DNA of 7,690 bases from Sphingomonas sp. CCH9-E2 (GTDB lineage Bacteria > Pseudomonadota > Alphaproteobacteria > Sphingomonadales > Sphingomonadaceae). The stretch is from contig NZ_LSJM01000214.1 of NCBI RefSeq assembly GCF_001557215.1, positions 1-7,690 on the forward strand, read 5' to 3'. Shown here in pieces: positions 1 to 6,710 of the stretch. Below the pieces are notes generated by a model that ran no database searches, was not told the DNA's origin, and worked only from the letters and a program-made list of their open reading frames with translations. Position 1 is the stretch's first letter; every line of letters starts with the position of its first letter. The position numbers and the translations under genes are program-made.

Positions 1-1389
1 CAGGAGCAGCGTGACGAACGTCGCACCCGCCACCGACAACCCCGCCACGAACGCACCGGGCCTGGCGACGGTCGCCAGATAGGCGGAGCCGATCACCGCA
101 ATCCCGATCGCGCCGCCCAGCTGCTGCGCCGTGCGCAGCGTCGCACTCGCGGTCCCGGCAAAGGCGCGGTCGACATCGGCGACCACGACCGGCGGCAGCG
201 GCCCCGCCACCATACCCATGCCGATCCCCGCGACCGCGAGCAGCGCAAAGAATCCGGCTCCCCCGCCAGTTCCGCCGGCGATCAGTGTGAGCGCGCCGCT
301 CGCCCCGGTGATCATCACCAGCGCGCCGCCAATCAGCAGCCAGCGCCCGAAGCGCGGGAGATACTTCTTCCCGATCAGGCTGATCCCCGCCATCACGCCC
401 AGGCCGAACGGCATATGCGCCAGCGCGGTATCGAGCGGCGACTTGCCCAACCCCTGCTGCAACGCAATGGCCAGCACCAGCAGGAAACCTGCCGCGCCAG
501 CCGAGAAGGCCAGCATCGCCACAAGTCCCCAGCGGAATGTGGTCAGGCGAAACAGCGCAGGTTCGATGATGGCGGCCAGCCCGGCACGCCGCCGCGCCAA
601 TGCCCGCATCCAGCCCGCGATAACCAGGGCGACTCCGACGAGCGCGCACGGAATCGCCCAAGCTGGCCAGCCGCGCTCGGATCCGTCGATGAGCGCGAAC
701 AGCAGCGCCGCAAAGCCGACCGCAAACAGCGCGGCGCCCAGCAGGTCGATCTGCAGCTGCCCTCCAGTGTCGCGGTGCGGGATGGTACGCATCCCCAGCC
801 ACAGCGCGATCAACCCGATCGGCAGGTTGACCAGAAAGATCAGCCGCCAGCCCAGCCCGAATCCGTTCCATTCGATCAACAAGCCGCCCAAGACCGGTCC
901 CAGGATCGCGGCGAGGCCCCCGATCACGCCGAACCAGGCGAGCCGCGCCACGCGTTCGAGCGGGGAGAACAGCGTCTGCACGATCGCCATCACCTGCGGC
1001 CCCATCATCGCGCCGGCGGCCCCTTGCAGCAGGCGACCGATCACGAGCTGCTCGGGCGTTTGCGCGAGGCCGCACAGGGCCGAGGTCGCGACGAAACCCC
1101 CGACCCCGATCAGAAACATGCGCCGATAGCCGAACGCATCGCCCAGCCGTCCGCCGAGCAGCAGCAGCGCACCCAGCACGAGCAGATAACCCGCGACGAT
1201 CCACTGCATCGCCGCCGACGAGGCATCCAGCGCACGGCGAATCTCGGGCAGCGCGGTGTTGACGATGGTCGTATCGGCCACTTCGAGCACGAACGCGATC
1301 AGCACCGTCAGGAACGCAAGCGTGCGCTGACGATCGGTCAACTGCCCCGCCGCGCCGCCAGTTTGCGGCGCGCCTGCCCCTCCATCCAT
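1..1389 (-). CDS. DHA2-family (EmrB/QacA-type) MFS drug exporter, C-terminus cut off by window edge
   Basis: The open frame runs without a stop from ATG 1389-1387 to base 1, giving 463 residues; the C-terminus lies outside the window. It is very hydrophobic with many membrane helices. Visible MFS landmarks are a DHA2-type first-helix motif (residues about 39-48, DTTIVNTALP), motif A in the 2-3 loop (about 79-90, GGRLGDAFGYRR), and motif C in helix 5 (about 156-169, GVIGGLAAILGPVLGG), which marks drug:proton antiporters. A family member of this kind usually has 14 helices and about 470-520 residues, so little is missing. The expected role is proton-driven export of a toxic compound across the inner membrane; the substrate is unknown. 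The ATG start has only a weak Shine-Dalgarno (GGGGCGG), and a GTG 11 codons upstream is a poorer alternative. It is divergent from the MFS gene at 1552 and has its own promoter at 1456-1483. No regulator or EmrA/OprM-type partner is visible. Confidence 0.9.
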   Translation of the reverse strand, partial: MDGGAGAPQTGGAAGQLTDRQRTLAFLTVLIAFVLEVADTTIVNTALPEIRRALDASSAAMQWIVAGYLLVLGALLLLGGRLGDAFGYRRMFLIGVGGFVATSALCGLAQTPEQLVIGRLLQGAAGAMMGPQVMAIVQTLFSPLERVARLAWFGVIGGLAAILGPVLGGLLIEWNGFGLGWRLIFLVNLPIGLIALWLGMRTIPHRDTGGQLQIDLLGAALFAVGFAALLFALIDGSERGWPAWAIPCALVGVALVIAGWMRALARRRAGLAAIIEPALFRLTTFRWGLVAMLAFSAGAAGFLLVLAIALQQGLGKSPLDTALAHMPFGLGVMAGISLIGKKYLPRFGRWLLIGGALVMITGASGALTLIAGGTGGGAGFFALLAVAGIGMGMVAGPLPPVVVADVDRAFAGTASATLRTAQQLGGAIGIAVIGSAYLATVARPGAFVAGLSVAGATFVTLLL

Positions 1390-1455
1390 TGACTGCCGCC
1401 CCGCAAATCCCGGGCGTTGCACCCGCGGCACAGCCCTAATTAAAATGATGCTTCT

Positions 1456-1483
1456 ATTATGAGGCCGTTTCGCCTAGCGTCAA
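1456..1483 (-). promoter_or_regulatory. Probable sigma70-type promoter for the leftward MFS exporter
   Basis: Read on the minus strand, TTGACG (1483-1478) is followed after exactly 16 bases by CATAAT (1461-1456). Each hexamer matches the consensus at 5 of 6 positions. It sits in the only AT-rich patch of a GC-rich region. Transcription would begin near 1449, giving a leader of about 60 bases before the ATG at 1389. The spacer contains a small dyad, AGGC-N6-GCCT (1462-1475), that could be an operator, but arms this short may be chance. The call is by eye from consensus match and position. Confidence 0.5.
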
Positions 1484-1518
1484 CCCAATGCGGCGATTCA
1501 CGACCGCGGTGTTGAGGT

Positions 1519-1542
1519 GACGGGCGGCGTCGCGCGCCCGTC
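1519..1542 (+). promoter_or_regulatory. Hairpin in the leader directly before the GTG-start MFS gene
   Basis: GACGGGCG (1519-1526) and CGCCCGTC (1535-1542) form a perfect 8-bp, almost all-GC stem with an 8-base loop. It ends one base before the GGAGG ribosome site (1544-1548) of the transporter starting at 1552. No T-run follows, so it is not a classic terminator. Its position would let it affect ribosome access or message stability. The structure is seen; the regulatory role is inferred. Confidence 0.4.
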
Positions 1543-1551
1543 CGGAGGGGA

Positions 1552-2769
1552 GTGAAGGCGTTGTACAAGTCAGATGCGTCGCGGGTGCCCGGGCCCGCCC
1601 AGGGGTTCACCGTCATCATCGCGGGGTTCCTGCCGATCATGGCGATCGTGTCGATGTTCCCGGCCGTGCCAGCGATGATCGCGCATTTCGGTGCAGACCC
1701 CAATGCCAGCTGGAAGGTGCCGGCGATGGTATCGGCGCCCGGTCTGACGATCGCGATTACCGCGCTGTTCGTCGGGTTGATGGTCGATCGCTTCGGACGC
1801 CGCCGCCTGCTGCTTGGCTCCACCCTGCTGTACGGCTTCTTCGGCTCCGCGCCGTTCCTGCTCGAATCGCTCGACGCGATCTATGCCTCGCGCCTGCTGC
1901 TCGGCCTGAGTGAGGCCGCGATCCTGACGACGCTCAACACGTTGATCGCGGATTATTGGGACGAAAAGAGCCGCCGCAACTGGCTGACGATGCAGGGGCT
2001 GATCGGCCCGGCGCTGTCGTCGGTGATGATCTTCTTCGCGGGGGCACTCACCGCGTGGCGCTGGAACGGCATCTTCCTGCTCTATCTGGTCGCCTTCCCG
2101 ATCTTCCTCGCCATGCTGCGCTATATGTACGAGCCCCAGCGTGAGGTCGCGCCCGCGCGGGTCGAGGGCGAGACCACGGAGGGCGGCATCCCGTGGAGCG
2201 TCCTCGCGACCATCGGCAGCGTGACCCTGTTCGTTTCGGTCCTCTATTATGTCTTCATCATCAATGGCGGGCTGGTCTGGCAGGAGCTGGGGGTCAAGGA
2301 TCCGGGCAAGATCGGACGCATCACCGCTCTGCCCAGCCTGTTCATCCTGGTCGGTGCGGGCGTGTTCTGGCTGCTCGGCCGCTGGCAGGTCAGCTCGCGG
2401 GGACAGCTCTTCGCGCTGCTCGCCACGCTCGGCACCGGCCTCGCCATCATCGGCCTCGCCAGCGACTGGCGGATGATGGTCCTTGGCATGATGGTGCAAC
2501 AGACCGGCGCGGGCATGGGGGTGGTCACGCTGATCGCCTGGGCGCAGCGCAAGCTGCCCTATGCCCATCGCGGGCGCGGCATGGGTTTGTGGACCGCCTG
2601 TTTCTTCTTCGGCCAGTTCGTGTCGCCGCTGCTGGTCAGCCTGGTGCGCGCGCAGGTCGGGACGATGCAGGGCGCGTTCCTGGTCTCCGGGATCGTCGGG
2701 ATCGTCGGGGCGGTCGTCGTCTGGCTGGTGGTGGACCGCCGCTCGACGCTGCAGCCCGCAGCAGCATGA
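1552..2769 (+). CDS. MFS transporter (MFS_1-like, probably 12 helices)
   Basis: The 405-residue protein is hydrophobic throughout and of usual length for a 12-helix MFS carrier. Motif A is clear in the loop after helix 2 (about residues 75-86, GLMVDRFGRRR). A polar central loop lies at about 193-215, with the second half following. The start is GTG 1552, preceded by GGAGG at 1544-1548, only 3 bases away. TTG 1561 is 12 bases from the same site and could be the true start; an in-frame stop at 1513 rules out anything longer. It should be an inner-membrane solute carrier. The substrate and direction are not determinable from sequence. Its stop overlaps the start of the secreted hydrolase gene (ATGA at 2766-2769), so the two are almost certainly cotranscribed and translationally coupled, which suggests that this carrier handles a product or substrate of the hydrolase. 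Confidence 0.9.
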   Translation: MKALYKSDASRVPGPAQGFTVIIAGFLPIMAIVSMFPAVPAMIAHFGADPNASWKVPAMVSAPGLTIAITALFVGLMVDRFGRRRLLLGSTLLYGFFGSAPFLLESLDAIYASRLLLGLSEAAILTTLNTLIADYWDEKSRRNWLTMQGLIGPALSSVMIFFAGALTAWRWNGIFLLYLVAFPIFLAMLRYMYEPQREVAPARVEGETTEGGIPWSVLATIGSVTLFVSVLYYVFIINGGLVWQELGVKDPGKIGRITALPSLFILVGAGVFWLLGRWQVSSRGQLFALLATLGTGLAIIGLASDWRMMVLGMMVQQTGAGMGVVTLIAWAQRKLPYAHRGRGMGLWTACFFFGQFVSPLLVSLVRAQVGTMQGAFLVSGIVGIVGAVVVWLVVDRRSTLQPAAA

Positions 2770-3683
2770 AGCTAGCGATGATGCGCCCCTGCCTGAGCGC
2801 CATCGTCGCGCTCCTCGCCCTCTCGTCGGCGACCGCGCAGGAGCCGCCGCGCTTCCGCTATGACGTGATCGAAGCACCGCTGCAGCCGGGCGCGATCACG
2901 CTGCCGACCGCGCCAAAGGAAGCGCCGGACCGCGAGCAATGGATGACTCAGAACGGGTCGATCGGGGTGCGCAACGTCTCGCACGCCACGCTGACCCCGG
3001 TGCTGCCCGCCGGCCCATCGACCGGCGCCGCAGTGATCGTTGCGCCCGGGGGCGGGTTCCTGGGCCTGTCGATGGATGCCGAGGGGTGGCAGGTCGCGCG
3101 CTGGCTGGCCAATCACGGCATCGCCGCCTTCGTCCTCAAATATCGCGTGCTGCCCACCCCGCGCGACAATGCGGAGTGGCAGCACAAGTTCAACCGCATG
3201 ATCGGGGGCGAAAGCGTCGGCTTCGCGCCGCCCAAGGACACCCCGCCCGAAGCGCTTGCCGACGGGCTCGCCGCGCTGGCCCATGTCCGCGACAACGCCG
3301 CGCGCTATGGCGTCGACCAAAAGCGGATCGGGTTCATGGGCTTCTCCGCCGGTGGCTTCCTGACCCGCACGGTGGTCGAACAGAGCGGCGCGGCAATGCC
3401 GGCCTTTGCCGCGCCGATCTATCCCAACATGGCGGCGATGCGCGTACCCGCGAACGCTCCGCCGATGTTCGTCACCATCGCGGCGGACGATTTCCTCCTG
3501 ACCCGCGAAACGGGCCTGCCGCTGCTCGACAGCTATCGTGCGGCGGGCAAGCCGATCGAGTTCCACCTGATCGCCAATGGCGGCCATGGCTTCGGGCTCG
3601 GGCGCGCGGGAACTGCATCGGCAGGGTGGATCGAGACTTTCCACCGCTGGCTCGGCAGCATCGGGATGCTCGATCCGAAGTAA
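2766..3683 (+). CDS. Secreted alpha/beta hydrolase, acetyl/feruloyl esterase-like
   Basis: The 305-residue protein starts with a Sec signal peptide: a short basic start with R7, a hydrophobic core at about 10-19, and a likely cleavage after ATA (22-24), leaving a mature N-terminus at Q25. The alpha/beta hydrolase core follows. It has an oxyanion-hole PGGGF (94-98), an EGWQVARWLANHGIAAFVLKYR-type strand/helix block (residues about 106-127), and the nucleophile elbow GFSAG with Ser194. The likely acid is Asp242 (or Asp241) in IAADD, and the catalytic His274 is in GGHGFGLG. The full Ser-Asp-His triad is therefore present. The oxyanion and EG...YR pattern resembles the COG0657/BD-FAE-like esterases that remove acetyl or feruloyl groups from plant polysaccharides. 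Some relatives are misnamed xylanases in databases. It should act in the periplasm or outside the cell. The ATG lies inside the stop of the upstream MFS gene (ATGA). The substrate is unproven. Confidence 0.88.
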   Translation: MKLAMMRPCLSAIVALLALSSATAQEPPRFRYDVIEAPLQPGAITLPTAPKEAPDREQWMTQNGSIGVRNVSHATLTPVLPAGPSTGAAVIVAPGGGFLGLSMDAEGWQVARWLANHGIAAFVLKYRVLPTPRDNAEWQHKFNRMIGGESVGFAPPKDTPPEALADGLAALAHVRDNAARYGVDQKRIGFMGFSAGGFLTRTVVEQSGAAMPAFAAPIYPNMAAMRVPANAPPMFVTIAADDFLLTRETGLPLLDSYRAAGKPIEFHLIANGGHGFGLGRAGTASAGWIETFHRWLGSIGMLDPK

Positions 3684-3691
3684 GGCCTGAC

Positions 3692-3711
3692 GGGGTGACC
3701 TAGATCACCCC
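3692..3711. terminator. Hairpin between convergent genes, possible bidirectional terminator
   Basis: GGGGTGA (3692-3698) pairs perfectly with TCACCCC (3705-3711) around a 6-base loop. It lies 8 bases after the hydrolase stop (TAA 3681-3683) and overlaps the stop and last three sense codons of the dehydrogenase gene on the other strand. There is no good T-run on either side (CTCCTT on the plus strand), so an intrinsic terminator is possible but not textbook. Its place between two converging transcription units is the main support. Confidence 0.4.
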
Positions 3712-5391
3712 CTCCTTCAACAGCTCGACGGCATGCCCCGCCGCGCGGGCGGTGAGCGCCATATAGGTCAGCGACGGGTTCTGGCACGCGGACGAGCTCA
3801 TCTGCGCGCCATCGGTGACGAACAGGTTGGCGACGTCATGCGCCTGGCTCCATTTGTTGAGCACCGACGTCGCCGGGTCCGCGCCCATCCGCGCACCGCC
3901 CATTTCGTGGATTGCGCTGCCGCCCGGATTGGGGCGGTCGAAGCCCATGATGACCTTCCCGCCCGCATGGCCCAGCATCTCGGCGGCGTCGGCCTTGGCC
4001 TGCGCCAGCGCGGCATGCTCCTCCGCGCCGAACGCGAAGTCGACCTTCAGGATCGGTAGGCCATTGGCGTCGGTCCGGGTGCGATCCAACGTGATGCGGT
4101 TGGACGCGCGCGGCACGCAATCGGCAAAGGCGACCAGCACCATCCGCCACATGCCGGGCGGCTGCAGCGCATCCTTGTACGCAGCCCCGATCCCCGGCTC
4201 GCGCTTGCCGCGGGTCCAGCCCGATTGCAGCGCGCCACCCTGGTACGAGAAGCCGCGACTGTGCCCGGTGCCGTCGATCGCATCGAGGTTACGGAAGCGC
4301 GGAATGACGACACCGGTCGGGCGATTGCCGAACGTGGTCCATTGCTCGAACCCCGGGAACAGCGCGATCGCCGACAGGGTGCTGGCATGATCCATGATGT
4401 GCGTGCCGAGCACGCCGCTGGAATTAGCAAGGCCGTTCGGCATTGCGTCGCTGCCCGAATTGAGCAGCAGATGCACCGAATTGAACGCCCCGGCATTGAG
4501 GAACACCATCCGCGCGGTCGCCTGCCCACGCGCTTTGGTCTTGCCGTCGATCCAGCGCACGCCGGTGACGCGCCGCGTCGTAGGGTCATAGTCGATCTTT
4601 TCCACCACCGCGTCGGTGACCAAGGTCAGGTTGCCGGTCTTTTGCGCCGCAGGCAGCGTGGAGGACTGGGTCGAGAAATAGGCGCCATAGGAACAGCCAC
4701 GCGCACAGATCGAACGGCGCTGGCATTCGCCGCGCCCGTCCTTGGCCTGCGTCAGATTGGCGGTGCGGCCGATCGTCAGCCGCCGCTCGGGCCAGCGCGC
4801 GGAGATTTTCTCGCGCACCGCCTGTTCGACGATATTGAGCGCCATCGGCGGCTGGAAGCGCCCGTCGGGCAGCTGCGCCAGCCCCTCGGCCGCGCCGGAC
4901 ACGCCGATGAACTCCTCGACCTTGTCATACCAGGGGGCAATGTCCGCATAACGGATCGGCCAATCGGTGCCGTTGCCATCGCGCCGGTTGGCGTCGAAGT
5001 CGTAATCCGACCAGCGATAGGATTGCCGCCCCCAGGTCAGCGAGCGCCCACCCAGATTATAGCTGCGGAACCAGTTGAATGCGGTGTCACCCTCGGTCGC
5101 ATAGGGATTTTCGGCATCGTTGACGAAATGCGGCTCGGTAAACTCGGTGAAGTGGCGGTTGCCGCGCTGGACCGGATAGTCGCGCGCATATTTCTCGGCA
5201 TCGCCGACTCCGCGAAACGGCATGTCCCACGGCGCCTTGGTCTCGTTCACATATCCGGTCTGGTGCGCGATCATCGGCCCGCGCTCGAGCATCAGGACCT
5301 TCAGCCCGGCCTCGGTCAGCTCCTTCGCTGCCCAGCCGCCGGTGATGCCGGACCCAACCACGATCGCGTCAAAGTTCATCGTATCCGTCAT
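3700..5391 (-). CDS. GMC-family FAD-dependent dehydrogenase, catalytic large subunit (sugar/polyol type)
   Basis: The 563-residue protein has the GMC oxidoreductase plan. The N-terminal dinucleotide fold has GSGITGG at 13-19 with Glu36 at the end of strand 2 to hold the adenosine ribose. The FAD-contacting GGRSLTWG lies at 114-121. The C-terminal HEMGGARMG carries the probable catalytic His495, and CQNPSLT the partner Asn538. No signal peptide is seen. The protein probably leaves the cell bound to its Tat-exported partner, as in related gluconate, glucose and fructose dehydrogenases. Three cysteines at 223, 229 and 233 (C-x5-C-x3-C) lie where FAD-glucose-dehydrogenase-type subunits carry an iron-sulfur cluster. 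The gene is coupled to the upstream small subunit by a TGATG junction (one shared base at 5391). Likely role: oxidation of a sugar, sugar acid, glycoside or polyol on the periplasmic side, passing electrons to the respiratory chain. The exact substrate is unknown; glucoside 3-dehydrogenase is one option. Confidence 0.9.
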   Translation of the reverse strand: MTDTMNFDAIVVGSGITGGWAAKELTEAGLKVLMLERGPMIAHQTGYVNETKAPWDMPFRGVGDAEKYARDYPVQRGNRHFTEFTEPHFVNDAENPYATEGDTAFNWFRSYNLGGRSLTWGRQSYRWSDYDFDANRRDGNGTDWPIRYADIAPWYDKVEEFIGVSGAAEGLAQLPDGRFQPPMALNIVEQAVREKISARWPERRLTIGRTANLTQAKDGRGECQRRSICARGCSYGAYFSTQSSTLPAAQKTGNLTLVTDAVVEKIDYDPTTRRVTGVRWIDGKTKARGQATARMVFLNAGAFNSVHLLLNSGSDAMPNGLANSSGVLGTHIMDHASTLSAIALFPGFEQWTTFGNRPTGVVIPRFRNLDAIDGTGHSRGFSYQGGALQSGWTRGKREPGIGAAYKDALQPPGMWRMVLVAFADCVPRASNRITLDRTRTDANGLPILKVDFAFGAEEHAALAQAKADAAEMLGHAGGKVIMGFDRPNPGGSAIHEMGGARMGADPATSVLNKWSQAHDVANLFVTDGAQMSSSACQNPSLTYMALTARAAGHAVELLKEGVI

Positions 5392-6011
5392 CAGCCGAAA
5401 TCCACCGCAGTCCAGTCACTCGAATAAGCACGCTCGCCGGGCTTGACCGGCACCGCGGGGTCGAAACGGCCGGGCGTGAGCTCGTAGCGCAGCTCCTGCG
5501 CTCCGCCGGTTTGCGAGGTGTAATAGCCGGTCAGGATCAGCCCCTTCACCGTCTTCCACGGATGATCCTTCGCGGCATAGGCATCGGCGTCCAGCCGGGT
5601 CAGGATCGCGGCGCGGCGCGCGTCGGGCTTGCCCATCCAGTCGCCATTGGCCGCGCGGTCCAGTTCGGCCTCCAGCCAGTCGAGGTGGCGCAGGCTGCCG
5701 TCGCTGCGGCGATAGGCACGGAGGCTGGCCGGCATGGCGTCCGCCGCAACCGGAGCACGGCTCTTGTCGAGGCCGTGCGCAAGCGCGAGGATCACGAAAT
5801 CCCCCACGCCCACATCCCCGGCGCCCGGGGTCGCCGTGCGCGGGATCACCAGCTGGCTGACGTCGCGGATCATGGCGCGCTGGCGGTCGCTCGGCGCGTC
5901 GGCATCGTCCTGTTTTGATAGTGTCGCAACGACCGCAGGCATCCCCACGACCGCCGCGAGCAACGCCACACCCCCGCCGAATTCGCGCCGTGTCCAGCCA
6001 GACTGACCCAT
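5391..6011 (-). CDS. Gluconate 2-dehydrogenase subunit 3-like protein, Tat-exported small subunit
   Basis: The 206-residue protein begins with a twin-arginine signal (TRREFGGG at residues 7-14, then a hydrophobic stretch to about 31). The mature part fits the gluconate_2-dh3 family. It has a VIPRTATPGAGDVGVGDF block (55-72), where relatives have the I-P-x-T-x-T-P-G-A signature. A C-terminal WKTVKGLILTGYYTSQTGGAQELRY-type block follows (about 152-176). Proteins of this family act as the small partner that escorts the folded GMC large subunit through the Tat pathway and stabilises it. The start ATG 6011-6009 has a good ribosome site (GGAGAGGG, 6 bases upstream). The stop TGA overlaps the ATG of the large subunit, implying matched production of the two chains. 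No cytochrome c subunit follows or precedes it in the window. Confidence 0.88.
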   Translation of the reverse strand: MGQSGWTRREFGGGVALLAAVVGMPAVVATLSKQDDADAPSDRQRAMIRDVSQLVIPRTATPGAGDVGVGDFVILALAHGLDKSRAPVAADAMPASLRAYRRSDGSLRHLDWLEAELDRAANGDWMGKPDARRAAILTRLDADAYAAKDHPWKTVKGLILTGYYTSQTGGAQELRYELTPGRFDPAVPVKPGERAYSSDWTAVDFG

Positions 6012-6098
6012 GCTCTACCCTCTCCGCGCCGGTTCTTGCCGGCTCTGATTCCGGCTGATATCAGAATGCATATTCTATTTCCAGCAGGAGAGGCACGG
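6012..6098. promoter_or_regulatory. Divergent intergenic region with small dyads between dehydrogenase operon and redoxin gene
   Basis: These 87 bases must hold the promoters of both divergent units. Visible structure includes a perfect 10-base palindrome CTGATATCAG (6055-6064) and an adjoining dyad GAAT-GCAT-ATTC (6064-6075) in the AT-rich centre. A GCCGG-N6-CCGGC inverted repeat lies at 6028-6043. TAGAAT on the minus strand (6077-6072) resembles a -10 box, but I see no convincing -35 for either direction. The palindromes are candidate operator sites for a regulator that is not encoded here. Confidence 0.35.
6086..6090 (+). promoter_or_regulatory. Ribosome binding site that fixes the redoxin start
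   Basis: AGGAG at 6086-6090 is a strong Shine-Dalgarno sequence 8 bases before ATG 6099. An in-frame ATG at 6036 would add 21 residues, but it has no such site, lies in the operon-divergence region, and would place the ribosome site inside the coding sequence. The start at 6099 is therefore preferred. Confidence 0.65.
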
Positions 6099-6710
6099 AT
6101 GCTCAGACTATCGCGCATGATGGAGCTGGGCACGCCCGCGCCCGATTTCGCGCTGCCGGATACCGAGGGGCGCACGGTGCGGATGGCGGATGTCGCCGGT
6201 CCCAACGGGCTGGTCGTCGCCTTCATCTGCAACCACTGCCCGTTCGTCCTGCACGTGATCGACGGCTTCGTAGACTTTGCGCGAGAGGTTCAGGCGCGCG
6301 GCATCGGCGTCGTCGCAATCTCGTCCAACGACATCGTCGAGTTTCCCGAGGATGACTATGCGCACATGAAGCTGTTCGCGGCGGAGCGCGCTTTCCCCTT
6401 CCCCTATCTCCATGACGCGGACCAGCAGGTCGCGATCGCCTATGAAGCGATCTGCACGCCAGACTTCTTCATGTTCGATACCGACCTGCGCCTGTTTTAC
6501 GCGGGCCAGTTCGATGCCAGCCGTCCCAAGATCAATCGCCCGCCCGTACCGGGCCTGCCGCCACTGCGCACCGACCTTCCCGTAACGGGCGAGGATATGC
6601 GCCGCGCCGCCGACGCGCTGCTGGCTGGCGATCCTCCACCCCAGCCGCAGCGGCCGAGTGCGGGCTGCTCGATCAAGTGGCTCGAGGGGAACGCCCCGAC
6701 ATGGGCGTGA
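6099..6710 (+). CDS. Thioredoxin-fold redoxin (AhpC/TSA-type) with CxxC motif
   Basis: The 203-residue protein has the redoxin opening LGTPAPDFALPDTEG (10-24), then a strand leading into ICNHCPFV (43-50). Cys44 and Cys47 there form a C-N-H-C redox pair. The cis-Pro region expected of the fold is around AICTPDFFMFD. The tail has the family's GCSIKW block (Cys190), close to the C-terminus. There is no signal peptide, so it should act in the cytoplasm. Proteins of this type are annotated as thioredoxin family or redoxin-domain proteins. Their substrates are generally not known; a peroxidase or disulfide-handling role is plausible. It overlaps the next gene by 10 bases (ATGGGCGTGA), so the pair is translated together. 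It diverges from the dehydrogenase operon. Confidence 0.88.
   Translation: MLRLSRMMELGTPAPDFALPDTEGRTVRMADVAGPNGLVVAFICNHCPFVLHVIDGFVDFAREVQARGIGVVAISSNDIVEFPEDDYAHMKLFAAERAFPFPYLHDADQQVAIAYEAICTPDFFMFDTDLRLFYAGQFDASRPKINRPPVPGLPPLRTDLPVTGEDMRRAADALLAGDPPPQPQRPSAGCSIKWLEGNAPTWA

Noticed and set aside
131..1392. Two overlapping plus-strand open frames opposite the left MFS exporter
   Set aside because: Their translations are Pro/Ala/Ser- or Gln/Arg-rich shadows. The minus strand encodes an uninterrupted 463-residue DHA2 protein.
1445..1462. Tiny open frame ATG ATG CTT CTA TTA TGA (Met-Met-Leu-Leu-Leu), tempting as a leucine-codon leader peptide
   Set aside because: No ribosome site precedes it and it lies within the AT-rich promoter patch. 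The downstream gene is a transporter, not a leucine gene, so the rare Leu codons are best explained by local AT richness.
2692..2720. Short direct repeat of GGGATCGTC units
   Set aside because: It lies inside the MFS coding frame and encodes a GIVGIVG-type membrane helix. It is too short to be a meaningful repeat element.
1570..2877. Long minus-strand open frame (435 codons) opposite the MFS gene
   Set aside because: Its translation is rich in Arg, Asp, His and Gln with low-complexity character, as expected for the antisense frame of a GC-rich membrane-protein gene. The plus-strand frame has clear MFS motifs.
2772..3644. Minus-strand open frame of 290 codons opposite the esterase
   Set aside because: Compositional shadow with no motifs. 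The plus strand has a signal peptide and a full catalytic triad.
4225..5427. Plus-strand open frame of 400 codons opposite the GMC dehydrogenase
   Set aside because: No family-like blocks, Arg/His-rich translation and no ribosome site. The opposite strand encodes a complete GMC enzyme with all motifs.
6036..6098. N-terminal extension of the redoxin from ATG 6036
   Set aside because: There is no ribosome site at 6036. AGGAG at 6086-6090 is ideally placed for ATG 6099, and the family homology begins just after that start.
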